Shown: positions 15,098-24,357, counted from the stretch's first letter. The stretch is DNA of 44,697 bases from Blastococcus sp. CCUG 61487 (GCF_005222955.1 NZ_LWUA01000014.1:408-45104); one strand, 5' to 3'. The notes: a model not told the origin generated them from the letters alone. A program made the numbers and translations.

Positions 15098-16639
15098 TCA
15101 GCGCAGGACGGCGTCGATCAGGTGCGGGCCGGGCTCGGCGAGCGCTGCCCGCAGCTGGTCGGCCAGCTCCTCGGCGGTGGTCGCCCGCGTGGCGGGCACC
15201 CCCATGCCCTGCGCCAGCGCGACGAAGTCCAGCCCCGGGCCGGTGAGGTCGAGCAGCTTGCGCGCCCGCTCCCCGTCGCTGGCGGCGCCGACACGAGTGA
15301 GCTCGTGCTCGAGGATGGCGTAGGAGCCGTTGTCGCAGATGATCGTGGTGATGTTCGCCTGTTCGCGGGCGTAGCTCCACAGCGCCGAGATCGTGTACAT
15401 CGCGCTGCCGTCGGCCTGGATGCCGATCACCGGCCGGTCGGGGCACGCGACGGCCGCGCCGAGCGCCGTCGGCAGCCCGTCACCGATGGCGCCACCGGTC
15501 AGCGACAGCCAGTCGTGCCGCGGGCCGGCGGAGGTCATCTCGGTGAGCCCCGCGCCGGAGGTCAGCGCCTCGTCGACGACGATCGCGTTCTCGGGCAGGA
15601 GCGCGCCGACGACGGCGGCCATCGACCGCGGGTTCAGCGGGCCGCTCGGCAGCTCCGGGGTCTCCCGCTCCGTGACCTGCGGCTCCGCGCCGGGTGCGGC
15701 CAGCTCGGCGAGCGCCTCGAGCGCGGCCACGCCGTCCTCACCGGGCGCGCTGAGGACGTGCACCGTGCAGTCCTCCGGCACCGGCTGGCCGGGCAGCCCC
15801 GGATAGGCGAAGAAGTGCACCGGCGCGGTGGTCCCGGCCAGCACCAGGTGCTTGGTGCCGGACAGCGCGGCCATCGCCATCTCCGGCGGGTACGGCAGTC
15901 GGTGCAGGTCGGGGAGGCCGGCGCCCCGGGCGCTGCGCGCCGGGAAGGTCTCGGCCACCAGCCGGGCGCCCGTGCCGGCAGCGACCCGGGCAGCGGCCAG
16001 CTGGCCCTCGGGCGAGGCCATCACGTCGCCGCCGAGGAAGAGCACCGTCGGCTCACCGGCGCCGACGACCTTCGCGATCTCCTCGACGACGGACGGGGCC
16101 ACGCGCGGAGCCGGGCGGACCGTCAGCGGCGTCGCGGGCTCGGCACCCTCCTCCCACGACACGTCGGCCGGGAGGATCAGCGTGGCGACCCCGCCCTGCC
16201 GCGCGGCGGCGACGGCCTCGGCGGCGTCGGCGGCGACGTCGGCCGGGGACAGCGACCGGCGCACCCAGGTGGAGACGGTGCCGGCGACGGCGTCGATGTC
16301 GGACTCGAGCGGGGCGTCGTAGCGCTTGTGCGAGCGGGCGTGGTCACCGACGACGTTGACCATGGGCGTGCGGCCGCGGCGCGCGTTGTGCAGGTTGGCC
16401 AGCCCGTTGCCCATGCCCGGGCCCAGGTGCAGCAGCGTGGCGCCCGGCCGCCCAGCCATGCGGGCGTACCCGTCGGCCGCGCCGGTGGCGACGCCCTCGA
16501 AGAGCGTGAGCACGCCGCGCATCTCCGGCACGTCGTCCAGCGCCGCGACGAAGTGCATCTCGGAGGTGCCGGGGTTGGAGAAGCAGACGTCCACGCCCGC
16601 GTCGACCAGGGTCCGGATCAGTGCCTGTGCGCCGTTCAC
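15098..16639 (-). CDS. Thiamine-diphosphate enzyme, acetolactate-synthase-large-subunit-like
   Basis: 513 residues from GTG 16639. The three-domain layout of the acetolactate synthase/benzoylformate decarboxylase superfamily is clear. The N-terminal PYR domain has the catalytic Glu48 ('LFEGVATGAADGYARM') and 'HLGPGMGNGLANLHNARRGRTPMVNVVGD'; there is a central domain, and a C-terminal PP domain with the cofactor/metal motif near residue 405 ('GIQADGSAMYTISALW... CDNGSY'). These enzymes decarboxylate or ligate 2-keto acids. No regulatory small subunit (ilvN) or ilvC is adjacent, so it is probably not the anabolic synthase; a benzoylformate-decarboxylase-like activity is an alternative. The gene stands alone, divergent from the WXG100 gene, and is followed by a strong terminator. 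Confidence 0.82.
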   Translation of the reverse strand: MNGAQALIRTLVDAGVDVCFSNPGTSEMHFVAALDDVPEMRGVLTLFEGVATGAADGYARMAGRPGATLLHLGPGMGNGLANLHNARRGRTPMVNVVGDHARSHKRYDAPLESDIDAVAGTVSTWVRRSLSPADVAADAAEAVAAARQGGVATLILPADVSWEEGAEPATPLTVRPAPRVAPSVVEEIAKVVGAGEPTVLFLGGDVMASPEGQLAAARVAAGTGARLVAETFPARSARGAGLPDLHRLPYPPEMAMAALSGTKHLVLAGTTAPVHFFAYPGLPGQPVPEDCTVHVLSAPGEDGVAALEALAELAAPGAEPQVTERETPELPSGPLNPRSMAAVVGALLPENAIVVDEALTSGAGLTEMTSAGPRHDWLSLTGGAIGDGLPTALGAAVACPDRPVIGIQADGSAMYTISALWSYAREQANITTIICDNGSYAILEHELTRVGAASDGERARKLLDLTGPGLDFVALAQGMGVPATRATTAEELADQLRAALAEPGPHLIDAVLR

Positions 16640-16714
16640 GAGCCCGACCCTGGCATGTCGGTCGGACGGAATCCACCGCGGGTGCCTGCGCCGCGCGTCG
16701 GCCGGCGTCCGGGG

Positions 16715-16726
16715 CCTGTGGACAAC
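16715..16726. promoter_or_regulatory. CCTGTGGACAAC motif upstream of the WXG100 gene
   Basis: DnaA-box-like (reverse complement GTTGTCCACAGG), 104 bases upstream of the ATG at 16830 in the intergenic space shared with the divergent TPP-enzyme gene. Downstream at 16743-16747 is GGAAC, and TAGCGT at 16752-16757 may be a -10. The EccC promoter region has the same order of elements. Confidence 0.45.
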
Positions 16727-16829
16727 GCCCGGGCGGAGCGCCGGAACTGGCTAGCGTCCAGCCCTGTCCTGCTCGTCCCGCCTGTTCCGCCGGTGCCGGC
16801 CGAGCACCGCCTCACCGATTGGATCCCCC

Positions 16830-17126
16830 ATGGCGAACGTGAACGTCACCTACCAGCAGATGGAAGACGCGGCCGGCCGGCTCACCCACGGGCGCACCGA
16901 GATCGACGGGATGCTCGCTCAGCTCAAGGGCCTCGTCGACCAGCTCGTGGCCGAGGGGTACGTCACCGACAGCTCCAGCCGCAGCTTCCAGGCCTCCTAC
17001 GACGAGTTCACCACCGGCGCCCGCAACATGGTCGGAGGTCTCGACGGCATGGCCCAGTACCTCACCCAGGCCGCCGCCACCTTCCGCGACGCCGACACCC
17101 AGCTGGCCGGCGCCCTCGGTCGCTGA
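16830..17126 (+). CDS. WXG100-family type VII secretion protein (EsxA-like)
   Basis: 98 residues from ATG 16830, the usual size for the family. Two long helices flank a central turn, and the C-terminal helix carries 'MAQYLTQAAATFRDADTQLAGAL'. The Trp-X-Gly turn is replaced by 'GYVTDSSSRSFQASYDEF', a variant found in actinobacterial members of the family. WXG100 proteins are exported as dimers by the type VII system and are recognised by the EccC/EssC ATPase. The ATPase gene lies immediately downstream in the opposite direction. There is no adjacent WXG100 partner gene, so it may be a homodimer, as in Firmicutes. Confidence 0.88.
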   Translation: MANVNVTYQQMEDAAGRLTHGRTEIDGMLAQLKGLVDQLVAEGYVTDSSSRSFQASYDEFTTGARNMVGGLDGMAQYLTQAAATFRDADTQLAGALGR

Positions 17127-17139
17127 CCTCTCATCCCCC

Positions 17140-17171
17140 GGAGGCCGTCCCGCAGGCGCGGGGCGGCCTCC
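17140..17171. terminator. Bidirectional terminator between the WXG100 and EccC-like genes
   Basis: GGAGGCCGTCCCGC (17140-17153) pairs with GCGGGGCGGCCTCC (17158-17171), 14 bp with one G-T pair and an AGGC loop. It lies between the convergent stops at 17126 and 17189. Confidence 0.7.
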
Positions 17172-17188
17172 GTCGTGTCCGGGTGGTC

Positions 17189-20100
17189 CTACGGCGCCGT
17201 GGGCACGGCCACGGTCAGCAGCGCGCCGTCGCCGAGGTGCAGCAGGCCGCGACCGGGCTGCACCGGCCGGCCCACGGCGCCGCGCGGCAGGCGTACGCCG
17301 ATCAGGTCGCCGTCGAGGGTGGCGCGGGGCGAGAGCAGCAGCCCCTGCCGTGACCGCTTCGCCAGCACCTGCCACCCGGACAGGCCGGTGCAGATGCCGT
17401 CGGCGTCGCCGGCGAGCACCAGGGCGCGGTCGGGCCCGGCAGAGCCCTCGAGCACGTCGCGGAACACGTCGGACGCCGGGCAGTCCCGCAGCACGTCGGC
17501 GTCGTCGAGCAGCACGACCAGCGGCCCGTCCGGGTGCGCGGTCAGCAGCGCCCGCCAGACACCGGCCTCCGTCGCCGCGTCGGTGACGACGCCGAGAACC
17601 CCCGGCCGCCCCGCCAGGTCGCGCAGTGGTGAGGGCTTGGGTGCGCCGATCACCACGGCGGTGCCCTGGCGCAGCAGCGACTCGGCCATGCCGAGCAGCG
17701 CCGTGCTGCGCCCCGCGCGCCCCGGACCGGCGACCACGAAGGCCGGGCTCCCGGAGCCGAGGTCGGGGCCCACGCCGGCGAGCTCGTCCCCGCCCACGCC
17801 CACCAGCGCGAACCGGGACCCGGGGATCGCCGGCCGGAGCGCCCAGGCGTCCTCGAACGAGATGCGCGAGGGCAGGACGTCGACCCGGAACGGCCGCGCG
17901 GCCCGCGGCAGCAGCGCGTCGCGGACGTGCGCCTCCTTCGCGATCTCGGCGAGCGCGGCCGCCTGACCCTGTCCGGAGTCGTCGTCGGCCAGCAGGGCGA
18001 TCTGCGTCTCGACCGCGCCGGCCGCCGTGATCGCGCGGCCCGGGGGCATGCGATCGGGCACCTGCCGGGCGCTGACGCCGATCAGCGGGTAGTCACCGCG
18101 GTCGGCTAGCCGCAGCACCAGCTTGTTGTCGGTCAGCGAGGCCAGCCGGGAGCTGCCGAGGGAGCGGTCGCCGGTGATCACCGCGGAGATCCCCGCCGAG
18201 GCGCCTTCGCGGACGATCGCCAGGAGGACGTCGGTCAGCCGGCCGCCGTCCACCTCGCCGAGCGTCGTCGTGAACCCCTCCCACCTGTCGAGCAGCAGCA
18301 GGACGTGCGGCAACCGTTCCTCGCTGGGTGCGGAGCGCCGCCGCTGCTCGGTGACGTCGGCGAAGCCGCCCTCGGCCAGGACCTGCTGGCGCCGCTCCAG
18401 CTCCCGGACGAGCCGGTCGAGCAGCCGCACCGCCCGGTCCGGCTGGGTGCGCGTCACGACCGCGCCGCACTGCGGCAGGTCGGTCAGCGGCAGCAGCGCG
18501 CCGTTGCCGCAGTCCAGCGCGTAGAGGTGCAGGTCGGCCGACGAGCAGCGGGCTCCGGCGGCGCCGGCCAGCGTGCGCAGCAGCTGCGACCTGCCGCTCC
18601 GGGGTGAGCCGATGACGAGCAGGTGCCCGTCGGTCGACGGGTCGAAGGTGGCCGGGCGTCGCTGCTGCGAGTCGGGCAGGTCCTGCAGCCCCAGCGGGAG
18701 TGACGTGGGCCCGGGCGCGTCGACATCGGCCAGGAGGAGCCGCTCGGGCAGCGGCTCCAGCCACGGGCGGCGCTGCGCGGGCACCCCCTCGGCGAGGGCC
18801 GCCTCCCGCACCGCCTCGACGAGCACCGACAGGTCGGTGACCTCCCCGGTGGAGGACGGCCCCGCCGGAGCCGGCCGGGACGGTGCGGCGTAGCCGAGCT
18901 GGTGCCAGGACAGCGGGGCCGCGAACGGCGGGGCGACGACGGTCGGTCGCGTGCCGGGGCGGCGGCCACCGATCCGGCCGGCCTGGAAGGGCAGCAGCCC
19001 GCCCGCACCGAGCCGGGCGAACCCGCGCCCAGGCGCCGACTTCGGGATCCGCGCCGCGTCCGGGGCGTCCAGGACGTCGGTGCTCTCGGCGCCGTCGGTG
19101 ACCCGCAGCGCGATGCGCAGGGTGGTGTTGGCGCGGATCTCCGGGGAGACCACACCGCTGGGCCGCTGGGTGGCCAGGATCAGATGGATGCCCAGCGACC
19201 GGCCGCGCTGGGCGATGTCGACCAGGCCGGTCACGAACTCGGGCAGCTCGCGGGCCATCGAGGCGAACTCGTCGATCACGATGAGCAGCCGGGACAGCGG
19301 CGGCCGGCCGGGCTCGCGCGCCTGCAGGTCGACGTAGTCGTCGACGTCCTTGACGCCGGCCGCGGCCAGCCGGTGCTCGCGGTGGCGCAGCTCGGCGCCC
19401 AGCGAGGTGAGCGCGCGCTCGACCAGGTGGGCGTCGAGGTCGGTGACCATGCCGACCGTGTGCGGCAGCCGCACGCAGTCGGCGAACGCACTGCCGCCCT
19501 TGTAGTCGACGAGGACGAAGTTCAGCGCATCCGGCCGGTTCGCCACCGCGAGCGAGGCGATCATCGTCTGCAGCAGCTCGGACTTGCCCGCGCCGGTCGT
19601 GCCGGCCACCAGCCCGTGCGGGCCGTCGGTGCGCAGGTCGAGGGTGAACGGGCCCTCGAGCCCCGCACCCACGACCATCCGCGTGGTGCCTCCCTCCAGC
19701 TGCCACCGGGCGCGCACGCGATCGGCCGTGGGCGGCTCCATGCCGAGGAGGTCGAGGAGCCGGACGCTGTCGGGCAGGACGGCGTCGTCGTCCTCCACGC
19801 TGACGTCCCGCAGCGGCGCCAGCGCCCGCGCGGCCGCCTCCGCCGGCCCGGCGGCGACCGGCTCGGCGAGCACTCCGGGAACCGGGTCGTGCCCGCTGCG
19901 GCGGACCTCGAGCACCGTCTCGTCCTCGGGATCGAGAACCGCCGTCGCCCGCGCCGCCTCGGGCAGGAACCGCTCCTCCTCGTCCGCGCAGATGGCGTAG
20001 ACCCCGACGTCCGGCCCGTCCTGCAGCACCTGCGCCAGGCCGGGCGTGACCCGGAGAGCGCGGAACCCGTGGACCACGACGACGTGCGCCCGGAAGGACT

Positions 20101-21529
20101 CCGGCGACAATCGGCCGCCGCCGGCCGCGGCCTGCTCCCGACGCGCCCTCACGAGCGCGGCCAGCTCGGCGACCCGGGCGGCCACGGTGTCGGGGTCGTT
20201 GCCGATGGACGCGACCGGTCCCTCCCCGTCGGCCGGGCGGGCGTGCGGCAACCACCGCATCCACGTCCAGTCGGTACCGGCGCGCGGGGCGAGCAGGGTG
20301 AGCGCCAGGTCGCGCGGCGGGTGGTGGACGGCCAGCTGGAGGACCACCCAGCGCAGCAGCCCGGCCAGCGGAGCTGCCGGACCCGCCAGGCCGACGACGC
20401 CGGCGTCGCGCAGCGGCACGACGACGGGCACCGCGTGCACGGTGGGCGCTTCCTCCGGCTCGTCGGTCGAGCCGCGCCGGGTGACGACGAGCTCCGCGGG
20501 GCGGTCCGCGGTGCCCAACCTCAGGTCGAGGGCGTCGGGGTCGGTGCGCCGGCGTTCCCAGAGGCGTCGGCCCGGGAGCACGGCGGCGAGCACGGTCCGG
20601 GCGGCGTCGGGGTGCTCGGCCCGTCGTCGGGCGGTCTCCGCGGCCAGCGCGGAGGTGATGCGCTCGCGGGCGAGCGCGAGCTCCGCCTCGTACTCCGCGC
20701 GCGCCCGGCGGTCGGCCCGGGCGGTGTGCCGCCGGTCGGCGACGGTGGTGCCGACCATCATCACCGGGCTCGCGACGGCGAAGACCAGGTACAGCGGCGA
20801 GCGCAGCACCGCCGCCAGCACGACGCCGATGACCAGCGGGGCGAGCAGCAGGACCAGAGGGAAGCGGCGGGGTTCGCGCGCCTCCGGCTCCCGAGGCAGC
20901 TGGATGCGGACCTCCCGCCGCGCGGGCAGCAACCGCGGAGCTCGCACGAAGGCCCGCATGCCTGGCCCGTCGGGCTCGACGGCGGCGTCGGAGGTCGCTG
21001 CGGGGACGAGCGCCAGGCGGGTGGCCCCCAGCCGGAACACCTGGCCCGCCGCGAGGGGAACCGGCTCCTCCCCCACCGGCCGGCCCTCGAGCTCGGTGCC
21101 GTTGGCCGAGCCGAGGTCGGCCAGCGTGGCGCCGTCGACGGTGAGGGTGAGGACGGCGTGCCGGCGGGACATCGACCTGTCGACGAACGCGATGGCCGTG
21201 CCGCGGCCGAGCTCGTGGACCCCGATCGGCAGCTCAGCGACCTGCCCGCTGCCGGGCCCGCCGACGACGTGCAGCTGCCAGCCGCGCCCGGACCGCGGCG
21301 GCGTCGCGACTGCGCCGAGGTGGACCACGCTGCCGTCGACGAGCGGTGACTCCCCCACGGGGTGCTCGTCGTCCAGCCGCAGGCCCGCCAGGAAGAGCCC
21401 GTCGACCGGCGAGCCGACCGCGCGGCCCAGGGCCGCGGCGACGTCCCCGACCGGGGTGCCGTCGTCGGCGTCGAGGACGACGTCGACCAGCTCGCCCGCG
21501 GCGCGCGCGACGCTGAGCTGGATGCGCAC
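17189..21529 (-). CDS. FtsK/SpoIIIE-type type VII secretion ATPase (EccC/EssC-like) with N-terminal FHA region
   Basis: 1446 residues from GTG 21529, chosen for the GGAGGT just upstream; the frame is open to 21634. Residues 1-95 resemble the first FHA-like domain of EssC. Residues about 100-190 are a clear FHA domain ('HELGRG...DRSMSRRHAVLTL...LADLGSANGTELEG'). Two membrane segments follow (about 225-270). Three ATPase modules come next: D1 with an intact Walker A GTTGAGKS near residue 640 and Walker B LLIVIDEF near 750; D2 with GSPRSGRS near 975; D3 with GPGRAGRS near 1270. In D2 and D3 the Walker lysine is Arg, the degenerate pattern expected of regulatory modules. It drives export of WXG100 substrates. 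Fused FHA domains are typical of Firmicutes EssC rather than mycobacterial EccC. Confidence 0.88.
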   Translation of the reverse strand: MRIQLSVARAAGELVDVVLDADDGTPVGDVAAALGRAVGSPVDGLFLAGLRLDDEHPVGESPLVDGSVVHLGAVATPPRSGRGWQLHVVGGPGSGQVAELPIGVHELGRGTAIAFVDRSMSRRHAVLTLTVDGATLADLGSANGTELEGRPVGEEPVPLAAGQVFRLGATRLALVPAATSDAAVEPDGPGMRAFVRAPRLLPARREVRIQLPREPEAREPRRFPLVLLLAPLVIGVVLAAVLRSPLYLVFAVASPVMMVGTTVADRRHTARADRRARAEYEAELALARERITSALAAETARRRAEHPDAARTVLAAVLPGRRLWERRRTDPDALDLRLGTADRPAELVVTRRGSTDEPEEAPTVHAVPVVVPLRDAGVVGLAGPAAPLAGLLRWVVLQLAVHHPPRDLALTLLAPRAGTDWTWMRWLPHARPADGEGPVASIGNDPDTVAARVAELAALVRARREQAAAGGGRLSPESFRAHVVVVHGFRALRVTPGLAQVLQDGPDVGVYAICADEEERFLPEAARATAVLDPEDETVLEVRRSGHDPVPGVLAEPVAAGPAEAAARALAPLRDVSVEDDDAVLPDSVRLLDLLGMEPPTADRVRARWQLEGGTTRMVVGAGLEGPFTLDLRTDGPHGLVAGTTGAGKSELLQTMIASLAVANRPDALNFVLVDYKGGSAFADCVRLPHTVGMVTDLDAHLVERALTSLGAELRHREHRLAAAGVKDVDDYVDLQAREPGRPPLSRLLIVIDEFASMARELPEFVTGLVDIAQRGRSLGIHLILATQRPSGVVSPEIRANTTLRIALRVTDGAESTDVLDAPDAARIPKSAPGRGFARLGAGGLLPFQAGRIGGRRPGTRPTVVAPPFAAPLSWHQLGYAAPSRPAPAGPSSTGEVTDLSVLVEAVREAALAEGVPAQRRPWLEPLPERLLLADVDAPGPTSLPLGLQDLPDSQQRRPATFDPSTDGHLLVIGSPRSGRSQLLRTLAGAAGARCSSADLHLYALDCGNGALLPLTDLPQCGAVVTRTQPDRAVRLLDRLVRELERRQQVLAEGGFADVTEQRRRSAPSEERLPHVLLLLDRWEGFTTTLGEVDGGRLTDVLLAIVREGASAGISAVITGDRSLGSSRLASLTDNKLVLRLADRGDYPLIGVSARQVPDRMPPGRAITAAGAVETQIALLADDDSGQGQAAALAEIAKEAHVRDALLPRAARPFRVDVLPSRISFEDAWALRPAIPGSRFALVGVGGDELAGVGPDLGSGSPAFVVAGPGRAGRSTALLGMAESLLRQGTAVVIGAPKPSPLRDLAGRPGVLGVVTDAATEAGVWRALLTAHPDGPLVVLLDDADVLRDCPASDVFRDVLEGSAGPDRALVLAGDADGICTGLSGWQVLAKRSRQGLLLSPRATLDGDLIGVRLPRGAVGRPVQPGRGLLHLGDGALLTVAVPTAP

Positions 21530-21625
21530 GCGACCTCCACCGCCGAGTCGGGCCGGCGCTCGCCCGCAGGGCTCCGGAGGCACTGCGGAGCGGACCTTCG
21601 CACGTTCCCGCGCACCCGTGCCGCG

Positions 21626-21637
21626 GTTGTCCACAGG
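21626..21637. promoter_or_regulatory. GTTGTCCACAGG motif upstream of the EccC-like gene
   Basis: Perfect relaxed DnaA box TTGTCCACA, 97 bases upstream of the GTG at 21529. On the coding strand it reads CCTGTGGACAAC, followed by a GGAAC at about the same distance as in the WXG100 promoter. Confidence 0.45.
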
Positions 21638-21727
21638 CCGAACGCGCCCGGGAGGGCACCGTCAGCCCGATGCGCAGGGGTGACGCGGCAGACTCGACCC
21701 CGTTCGCCCCCGACCGAGGAGACCCCC

Positions 21728-22132
21728 ATGGCCGACGCCACCCCGACGACGACCAGCACCCGCACCGACCCCACGCGGCCCCGCGTGCACCCCACGCACA
21801 GCGCCCTGGTCGGGCTGACCTCCCTCGGCGTCCTGCTCCAGGCCCTCTGGGCGGCACTGTTCATGCGCGGCGACTACGACACCTGGGCTCCGGTGCACCA
21901 GCACGGCGGCGAGGCGACGGTCCTGCTCGCCTTCCTCGCCACGGTGGCCGCGTTCGTGTGGCTGCGCCACCGCGTCGCGGTGCTGGTCGGAACTGCGCTG
22001 CTGTTCGTCCTGCTGCTCGTCAACATGCTGCTGGGCATGGACGGAGGCGACGCGGCCGTCATCATCCACATCCCGCTGGCGATGCTGATCATGGGCCTGG
22101 CGGTCTGGCTCCCGACCCAGGCCCGACGCTAG
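21728..22132 (+). CDS. Small four-helix membrane protein, unknown function
   Basis: 134 residues from ATG 21728, preceded by GAGGAG. A Thr/Pro/Arg-rich N-terminus of about 25 residues is followed by four predicted transmembrane segments ('LVGLTSLGVLLQALWAALFM', 'ATVLLAFLATVAAFVWL', 'VAVLVGTALLFVLLLVNMLLGM', 'AAVIIHIPLAMLIMGLAVWL'). The family is not recognised. Its TAG stop overlaps the TAG stop of the convergent MDR gene in the palindrome CTAG, leaving no intergenic space. Confidence 0.75.
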   Translation: MADATPTTTSTRTDPTRPRVHPTHSALVGLTSLGVLLQALWAALFMRGDYDTWAPVHQHGGEATVLLAFLATVAAFVWLRHRVAVLVGTALLFVLLLVNMLLGMDGGDAAVIIHIPLAMLIMGLAVWLPTQARR

Positions 22133-23070
22133 AAGGTCAGGACCAACCGTCCGCGGACGCCGCCGCGCTCCAGCATGCGGTGCGCGTCCGCGGCCTGCTC
22201 GGCCGGGAAGGTCTGGGCGACGCGCAGGGTCAGGACGCCGTCCTCGACCTGCTGGCGCAGCCGGTCCAGCGCCGCCCGGTCCTCGGCCACCTTGCGCACC
22301 AGCGTCGGGCAGAACCGCAGGTCGTCGCGGCCCGACCCCGCGCCGCGGTAGCCGCGCACCGTCGCCACCGCTCCCCCGTCCTTCACCGCCGGGAGCACCA
22401 GCGCGTCCTGCACGGAGCCGTCGGCCAGCCCGTCGACGCCGTCGGGGTAGTGCTGGCGGATCTTGTCGGCCACGTCGTCCCCACGGCGGACGACGAGGTC
22501 GGCGCCGAGCCCGCGCACGAGCTCCTCGTCGGCCTCTGACGCGTCGGCGACCACGGTGAGCCCGTCGGCCTTGGCCAGCTGGACGACGTAGCCGCCGTAG
22601 GCGCCGGCAGCACCCGTCACCGCCAGCACCTGGCCCGGCTGCAGGCCCATGAGGTCGAGCGAGAGGCGTGCGGTGAGCCCGTTCATCGGCAGCGTCGAGG
22701 CCTCGACGGCGGTGGCCCCCTTCGGCGCACGCACGACCGAGTCACCCGGGAGCACCTTGTCCTCGCGGTAGGCACCGTAGGGACCGAACGGGACGACGAT
22801 GCCCATCGCGAGGTCGCCGACCTCGAGGTGGTCGACCCCCTCGCCGAGCTCGGTGACCACTCCGGCGACGTCCATGCCCGGGACCCACGGCGGCGTCTTC
22901 ACGGGGTCGCGCCCGGCGTAGGCGCCGGATCGGGCGTGGGTGTCGGTCGGGCTCACCGCCGCGGCCTGGACCGCCAGCCGGACCTGGCCGGGCCCGAGGG
23001 GCTCCGGCTCGACGTCGACGATCTGCAGGGCCTCGGGCCCACCGAACTCGATCACTCCCGCTGCGCGCAT
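22129..23070 (-). CDS. Zinc-independent MDR oxidoreductase, NADPH:quinone-reductase-like
   Basis: 313 residues from ATG 23070, with AGGAGG immediately upstream. The N-terminal GroES-like domain is typical ('[24 protein letters not shown]' and '[23 protein letters not shown]'). The Rossmann domain has the NADPH motif around residues 149-160 ('[18 protein letters not shown]'). Zinc-ligand cysteines are absent, as in the quinone oxidoreductase (zeta-crystallin) group. It should reduce quinones or activated alkenes using NADPH; the natural substrate cannot be read from sequence. The gene stands alone. Confidence 0.83.
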   Translation of the reverse strand: MRAAGVIEFGGPEALQIVDVEPEPLGPGQVRLAVQAAAVSPTDTHARSGAYAGRDPVKTPPWVPGMDVAGVVTELGEGVDHLEVGDLAMGIVVPFGPYGAYREDKVLPGDSVVRAPKGATAVEASTLPMNGLTARLSLDLMGLQPGQVLAVTGAAGAYGGYVVQLAKADGLTVVADASEADEELVRGLGADLVVRRGDDVADKIRQHYPDGVDGLADGSVQDALVLPAVKDGGAVATVRGYRGAGSGRDDLRFCPTLVRKVAEDRAALDRLRQQVEDGVLTLRVAQTFPAEQAADAHRMLERGGVRGRLVLTF

Positions 23071-23097
23071 GCCTCCTGACTACACCACCGGGCGCCC

Positions 23098-23150
23098 GCT
23101 GAACCGCAGAGGCCCAGAACCGGGGCGGTTCTGGGCCTCTGGCGTTCAGC
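23098..23150 (-). terminator. Strong terminator hairpin after the acyl-CoA dehydrogenase gene
   Basis: CAGAGGCCCAGAACC (23107-23121) and GGTTCTGGGCCTCTG (23127-23141) form a perfect 15-bp stem. It is extended across a 2-base mismatch by GCTGAAC (23098-23104) and GTTCAGC (23144-23150). It lies 11 bases after the stop of the minus-strand dehydrogenase gene. Confidence 0.85.
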
Positions 23151-23160
23151 GCTGCGGCGG

Positions 23161-24357
23161 CTACTTGAGCTTGTACTCCCGGAGCAGGCCGCGGCTGATG
23201 ATCGTCTTCTGGATCTCGCTGGTGCCCTCGCCGATGAGCAGGAACGGCGCCTCGCGCATGAGCCGCTCGATCTCGTACTCCTTGGAGTAGCCGTAGCCGC
23301 CGTGGATGCGGAACGACTGCGTGGTCACCTCGGCGCAGTACTCGCTGGCCAGGGTCTTGGCCATGCCCGACTCGACGTCGCTGCGCTTGCCGGCGTCCTT
23401 GAGCCGGGCGGCGTTGACCATCATCAGGTGCGCGGCCTCGACCTTGATCGCCATCTCGGCGAGCTGGAAGGCGATCGCCTGGTGCTGCGCGATCGGCTTG
23501 CCGAAGGTCTCCCGCTGCTGGGCGTAGGCGATGGCGAGCTCGAAGGCGCGGATCGAGATGCCGCAGGCGCGGGCGGCGACGTTGACCCGGCCCACCTCGA
23601 CGCCGTCCATCATGTGCGCGAAGCCCTTGCCGGGAACACCGCCGAGGATGTCTGACGCCTTCGCCTGGTAGCCGTCGAACACCAGCTCGGTGGTGTCGAC
23701 GCCCTTGTAACCCATCTTGTCGATCTTGCCGGGGATGGTGAGCCCCGGGACGACCTCGCCGTAGCCGGCCGGCTTCTCGACCAGGAAGGTGGTCAGGTTC
23801 TCGTGCGCCCGCTCGGCGCCCTCGTCGGTGCGCACCAGCGCGGCGACCAGCGTCGAGGTGCCGCCGTTGGTCAGCCACATCTTCTGGCCGTTGATCGTGT
23901 AGTCGCCGTCGGCGTTCTTCGTCGCCTTCGTGCGGATCGCGGCGACGTCGGAGCCCAGGCCGGGCTCGGACATCGAGAAGGCGCCGCGCACCTCACCGGT
24001 GGCCATGCGCGGGAGGTAGTGGTCCTTCTGCTCCTGCGTGCCGTGCTGGCGCAGCAGGTAGGCCACGATGAAGTGGGTGTTGATGACGCCGGAGACGCTC
24101 ATCCAGCCGCGGGCGATCTCCTCGACGACGAGGGCGTAGGTCAGCAGCGACTCCCCCAGCCCGCCGTACTCCTCGGGGATCATCAGCCCGAAGATGCCGA
24201 GCTCCTTGAGCCCGTCGACGATCTCCTGCGGATAGATGTCGCCGTGCTCGAGCTCCTGCGCGTGCGGGATGATCTCGCGGTCGACGAAGCTCCTGACCGT
24301 CGACAGGATCTCCTGCTGTACGTCGGTCAGATCCGCGGTCTGGGCCAGGCGGGTCAT
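23161..24357 (-). CDS. Acyl-CoA dehydrogenase
   Basis: 398 residues from ATG 24357 with GGAGGAG upstream; full family length. Signature segments are intact: 'GAFSMSEPGLGSDVAAIRTKATKNADGDYTINGQKMWLTNG' (FAD/acyl-CoA contact), 'VDTTELVFDGYQAKASDILG', 'YAQQRETFGKPIAQHQAIAFQLAEMAIKVEA' and 'IHGGYGYSKEYEIERLMREAPFLLIGEGTSEIQ'. The Glu of EGTSEIQ, near residue 377, is the expected catalytic base. It oxidises an acyl-CoA to the trans-2-enoyl-CoA, passing electrons to ETF. Chain-length or branched specificity is not clear. Single gene, followed by a strong terminator. Confidence 0.92.
   Translation of the reverse strand: MTRLAQTADLTDVQQEILSTVRSFVDREIIPHAQELEHGDIYPQEIVDGLKELGIFGLMIPEEYGGLGESLLTYALVVEEIARGWMSVSGVINTHFIVAYLLRQHGTQEQKDHYLPRMATGEVRGAFSMSEPGLGSDVAAIRTKATKNADGDYTINGQKMWLTNGGTSTLVAALVRTDEGAERAHENLTTFLVEKPAGYGEVVPGLTIPGKIDKMGYKGVDTTELVFDGYQAKASDILGGVPGKGFAHMMDGVEVGRVNVAARACGISIRAFELAIAYAQQRETFGKPIAQHQAIAFQLAEMAIKVEAAHLMMVNAARLKDAGKRSDVESGMAKTLASEYCAEVTTQSFRIHGGYGYSKEYEIERLMREAPFLLIGEGTSEIQKTIISRGLLREYKLK

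Noticed and set aside
15098-16639. Anabolic acetolactate synthase (ilvB)
   Set aside because: No ilvN or ilvC beside it and a solitary gene with its own terminator; the superfamily has many other 2-keto-acid enzymes.
13037-17353. 1438-codon plus-strand frame opposite the STAND and TPP-enzyme genes
   Set aside because: It spans several real genes on the opposite strand, and its composition is Arg/Gly/Val-rich with no motif.
18902-21349. 815-codon plus-strand frame opposite the EccC-like gene
   Set aside because: Antisense shadow; the minus-strand frame has FHA and Walker motifs.
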